From contig SBBD01000008.1 of the NCBI GenBank assembly GCA_005239845.1, positions 1 to 5,789 on the forward strand: a stretch of DNA of 5,789 nucleotides, given 5' to 3'. The notes under the pieces were generated by a model. That model made no database searches and was not told where the DNA came from. It saw nothing but the letters and a program-made list of their open reading frames with translations. The position numbers and the translations under genes were made by a program. Origin of the DNA: an archaeon (GTDB lineage Archaea > Micrarchaeota > Micrarchaeia > Norongarragalinales > SBBD01). Below are positions 4,346-5,789 of this stretch, piece by piece. Numbering within the stretch: the stretch's first letter is position 1; the number at the start of each line of letters is the position of its first letter.

Positions 4346-5611
4346 ATGGAAAAAGAGAAGGTGGCGTTGTTTAACCCGTGGTGGCAGGGAAAAGGGGTTG
4401 ATCCAGCGCTCGCGCTTTCCTTCAAACGCTCCGTGTATTCTGAAGTCCAGCAAATCCTCGAAAAAAGGTTCGTTATCGCCTTAACGGGGTTGAGGCGGAT
4501 GGGCAAAACGACCGTCATGTACCAAACCATCGACCACCTTCTCAAGAAAGGAGTGAAGCCGGAAAACATTCTCTTCTTCTCCTTCGACGAGTATCCTGCG
4601 GACATCGACGATTTGCTTTCCACCTACACTGGCCTTACCCGCATCCAGCTTCGGGAGGAACGGGCTTTCGTCTTCCTGGACGAGGTACAGAAGTGCGAGG
4701 GATGGGAAAACCAGGTGAAAAAGTATTACGACCTCTACCCCAAAATAAAATTTTTCTTGAGCGGCTCGGAGTCCTTGTTCATCCGGAAAAAAACAAAGGA
4801 GACGCTCGCCGGCAGGCTCTTTGAGTACGGGCTCAGGCCCCTGAGCTTCAAGGAATACCTCTCGCTCAAAAACGTCCCGGAAAAGGAACTGCATTTCGCG
4901 GCCTCCCTCGTTCCGCACTTCATGGAGTTTGCGGAATCCGGCGGCTTCCCGGAAACCGTGGCGATGGAAAATGGGGAAGAGCTTCGGCGGTACGTGCGGT
5001 CCATCGTCGTCGACAAAATTGTTTACAAGGACATACCCAAAATTTTCAGGATAGACGATCCCGACTTCCTCGTCACGCTGCTGGAGCTGATTTCGTCCAA
5101 CCCGGGCATTTACCTGGATTACCAGTCGCTGGGCCGGCAGTTCGGGAAAGACCGGCGCGTGGTCAAGGCCTACGTCCATTACCTGGAGGAGAGTTTTCTC
5201 GTGCGGCTGTTGGGCAATTACCGGAAAGGCAAGGCGGCTTCCTTACGGAAATTGAAACGGGCCTACCCTTCGGATACGGCGTTCATTCGCCTATTCAAGC
5301 CCCAAACGGACGACGCGTTTTTCGGGAGGGTGGTCGAGACGCTTGTGCTGAATGCAGCGGACGCCCAACAGTTCTGGAGAAACGCGCACGAAATCGACGC
5401 GGTCGTTGAGAATAGGCCGCTGGAAGTGAAATACCAGGAACACATTTCCAGCTCGGACTTGAAAGGTTTGAGGGAATTCATGCGCAAATTTGGTCGAAAA
5501 TCAGCACTTCTAGTAACGAAAAAGGACGAGCAGAAGCTGGACGTCCCAGAGGGTGAAATCCAGTTGCTTCCCGCCTGGAAGTTCCTCTTGGAAAGAACGC
5601 CCGAATCCTAA
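4346..5611 (+). CDS. AAA_14/DUF4143 ATPase (COG1373 type) with PD-(D/E)XK-like C-terminus
   Basis: The 421-residue product has the usual length and order of the AAA_14 plus DUF4143 family. Walker A is GLRRMGKT at 48-55. Walker B is VFLDEVQK with D112-E113, followed by the family's GW. The sensor strand is FFLSGSES (about 136-143), and AGRLFEYGLRPLSFKEYL (about 155-172) is a family hallmark. A winged-helix-like region (about 250-300) includes LLELISSNPGIYLDYQSLGR. The C-terminal part carries FFGRVVET and then HEIDAVVE (E349, D351) and LEVKY (E360, K362), the spacing of a PD-(D/E)XK nuclease core. The family is widespread in archaea and bacteria and its function is unsettled. ATG 4346 sits at leaderless distance from the TATA box, and the operator array reaches it. 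It shares no close sequence similarity with the ATPase upstream beyond P-loop motifs, and both genes point the same way. Confidence 0.9.
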   Translation: MEKEKVALFNPWWQGKGVDPALALSFKRSVYSEVQQILEKRFVIALTGLRRMGKTTVMYQTIDHLLKKGVKPENILFFSFDEYPADIDDLLSTYTGLTRIQLREERAFVFLDEVQKCEGWENQVKKYYDLYPKIKFFLSGSESLFIRKKTKETLAGRLFEYGLRPLSFKEYLSLKNVPEKELHFAASLVPHFMEFAESGGFPETVAMENGEELRRYVRSIVVDKIVYKDIPKIFRIDDPDFLVTLLELISSNPGIYLDYQSLGRQFGKDRRVVKAYVHYLEESFLVRLLGNYRKGKAASLRKLKRAYPSDTAFIRLFKPQTDDAFFGRVVETLVLNAADAQQFWRNAHEIDAVVENRPLEVKYQEHISSSDLKGLREFMRKFGRKSALLVTKKDEQKLDVPEGEIQLLPAWKFLLERTPES

Positions 5612-5640
5612 GGAAGAATCGAGGCCCTTCCCTGCCCTTA

Positions 5641-5789
5641 TTCGTATTTTGCTCTTTCGAAATCCTTGTGGGCCTCATCCGAATTTGCTTTGCTCGAAAT
5701 CCTTTCCCGCCTTCGTCCGTATCGTATTTCGCTTTTTCGAAGTCCTTGCGCGGCTCAATCGTATTTGCCTTGCTCGAAGCCCTTTCAGC
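5641..5789. repeat. Degenerate tandem repeat, 80-bp period made of two half-units, running off the window
   Basis: TCGAA occurs at 5657, 5694, 5737 and 5774, with spacings of 37, 43 and 37, so the pattern repeats every 80 bases. Each half reads roughly TCGTATTTGCTTT-TCGAA-TCCTT followed by a GC-rich end. Comparison of about 5646-5709 with 5726-5789 shows extended similarity. The half-unit lengths shift the reading frame each time, so continuous coding is unlikely, although an open minus-strand stretch does cross the area. The rest of the 178-base spacer after the second ATPase stop (5612-5640) shows nothing else. Confidence 0.65.

Noticed and set aside
4481..5179. 232-codon minus-strand open frame inside the DUF4143 ATPase gene
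   Set aside because: It is fully antisense to conserved Walker and DUF4143 motifs, has no promoter or start signal, and resembles no family.
5478..5789. Minus-strand open stretch entering from the right edge across the repeat array
   Set aside because: The repeat half-units (37/43 bp) shift frame between copies, the stretch overlaps the end of the ATPase gene, and the translation is low in recognisable structure. A decayed coding repeat cannot be fully excluded.

Overview
The window comes from an archaeon. It encodes the archaeal/eukaryotic-type ribosomal protein L15e and, directly after it, an RNase P p30-type protein, a gene pair known from the archaeal exosome/proteasome superoperon. Promoters look archaeal: TATA-like A/T boxes lie about 25-45 bases before several start codons, most transcripts appear leaderless or short-leadered, and pyrimidine/oligo-T tracts follow genes. 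Coding sequence is moderately GC-rich and spacers are short. The lineage cannot be fixed from this window; compact spacers and a shortened Rpp30 would suit a DPANN-type archaeon, but that is a guess.

Positions 3-1016 hold the 3' part of a gene for a surface protein with beta-sandwich-like repeats, one C-terminal membrane helix and a charged cytoplasmic tail. A T9 tract ends it. Positions 1190-1978 encode a MinD/ParA-family ATPase with a deviant Walker A motif and a basic amphipathic C-terminal helix. Positions 2122-2529 (L15e) and 2588-3013 (Rpp30-like Rnp3, lacking roughly the first 70 residues of the usual fold) are the information-processing core.

From about 3080 the character changes to an accessory region with two unrelated P-loop ATPases. 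The first (3141-4208) is a PF01637-type archaeal ATPase, bracketed by two identical 33-bp quasi-palindromic copies. The downstream copy is exactly its last 10 codons plus stop; the upstream copy carries its TATA box. The second (4346-5611) is an AAA_14/DUF4143 (COG1373-type) ATPase with a PD-(D/E)XK-like C-terminal signature. Its promoter is threaded by a 33-bp tandem operator-like repeat with five GTACAT cores at 21/12/21/12-bp spacing. A CGAA-TCCTTTCCCGCC motif lies on both sides of this gene and recurs in degenerate form in an 80-bp-period array that runs off the right end.

The L15e and Rpp30 genes probably serve translation and tRNA maturation. The membrane protein and MinD are neighbours without proven linkage. 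The two ATPases look like lineage-specific, possibly mobile cassettes inserted where the superoperon would normally continue (Pop5, proteasome alpha, Sdo1, Rrp4). The repeat structures around them are the most unusual part of the window.
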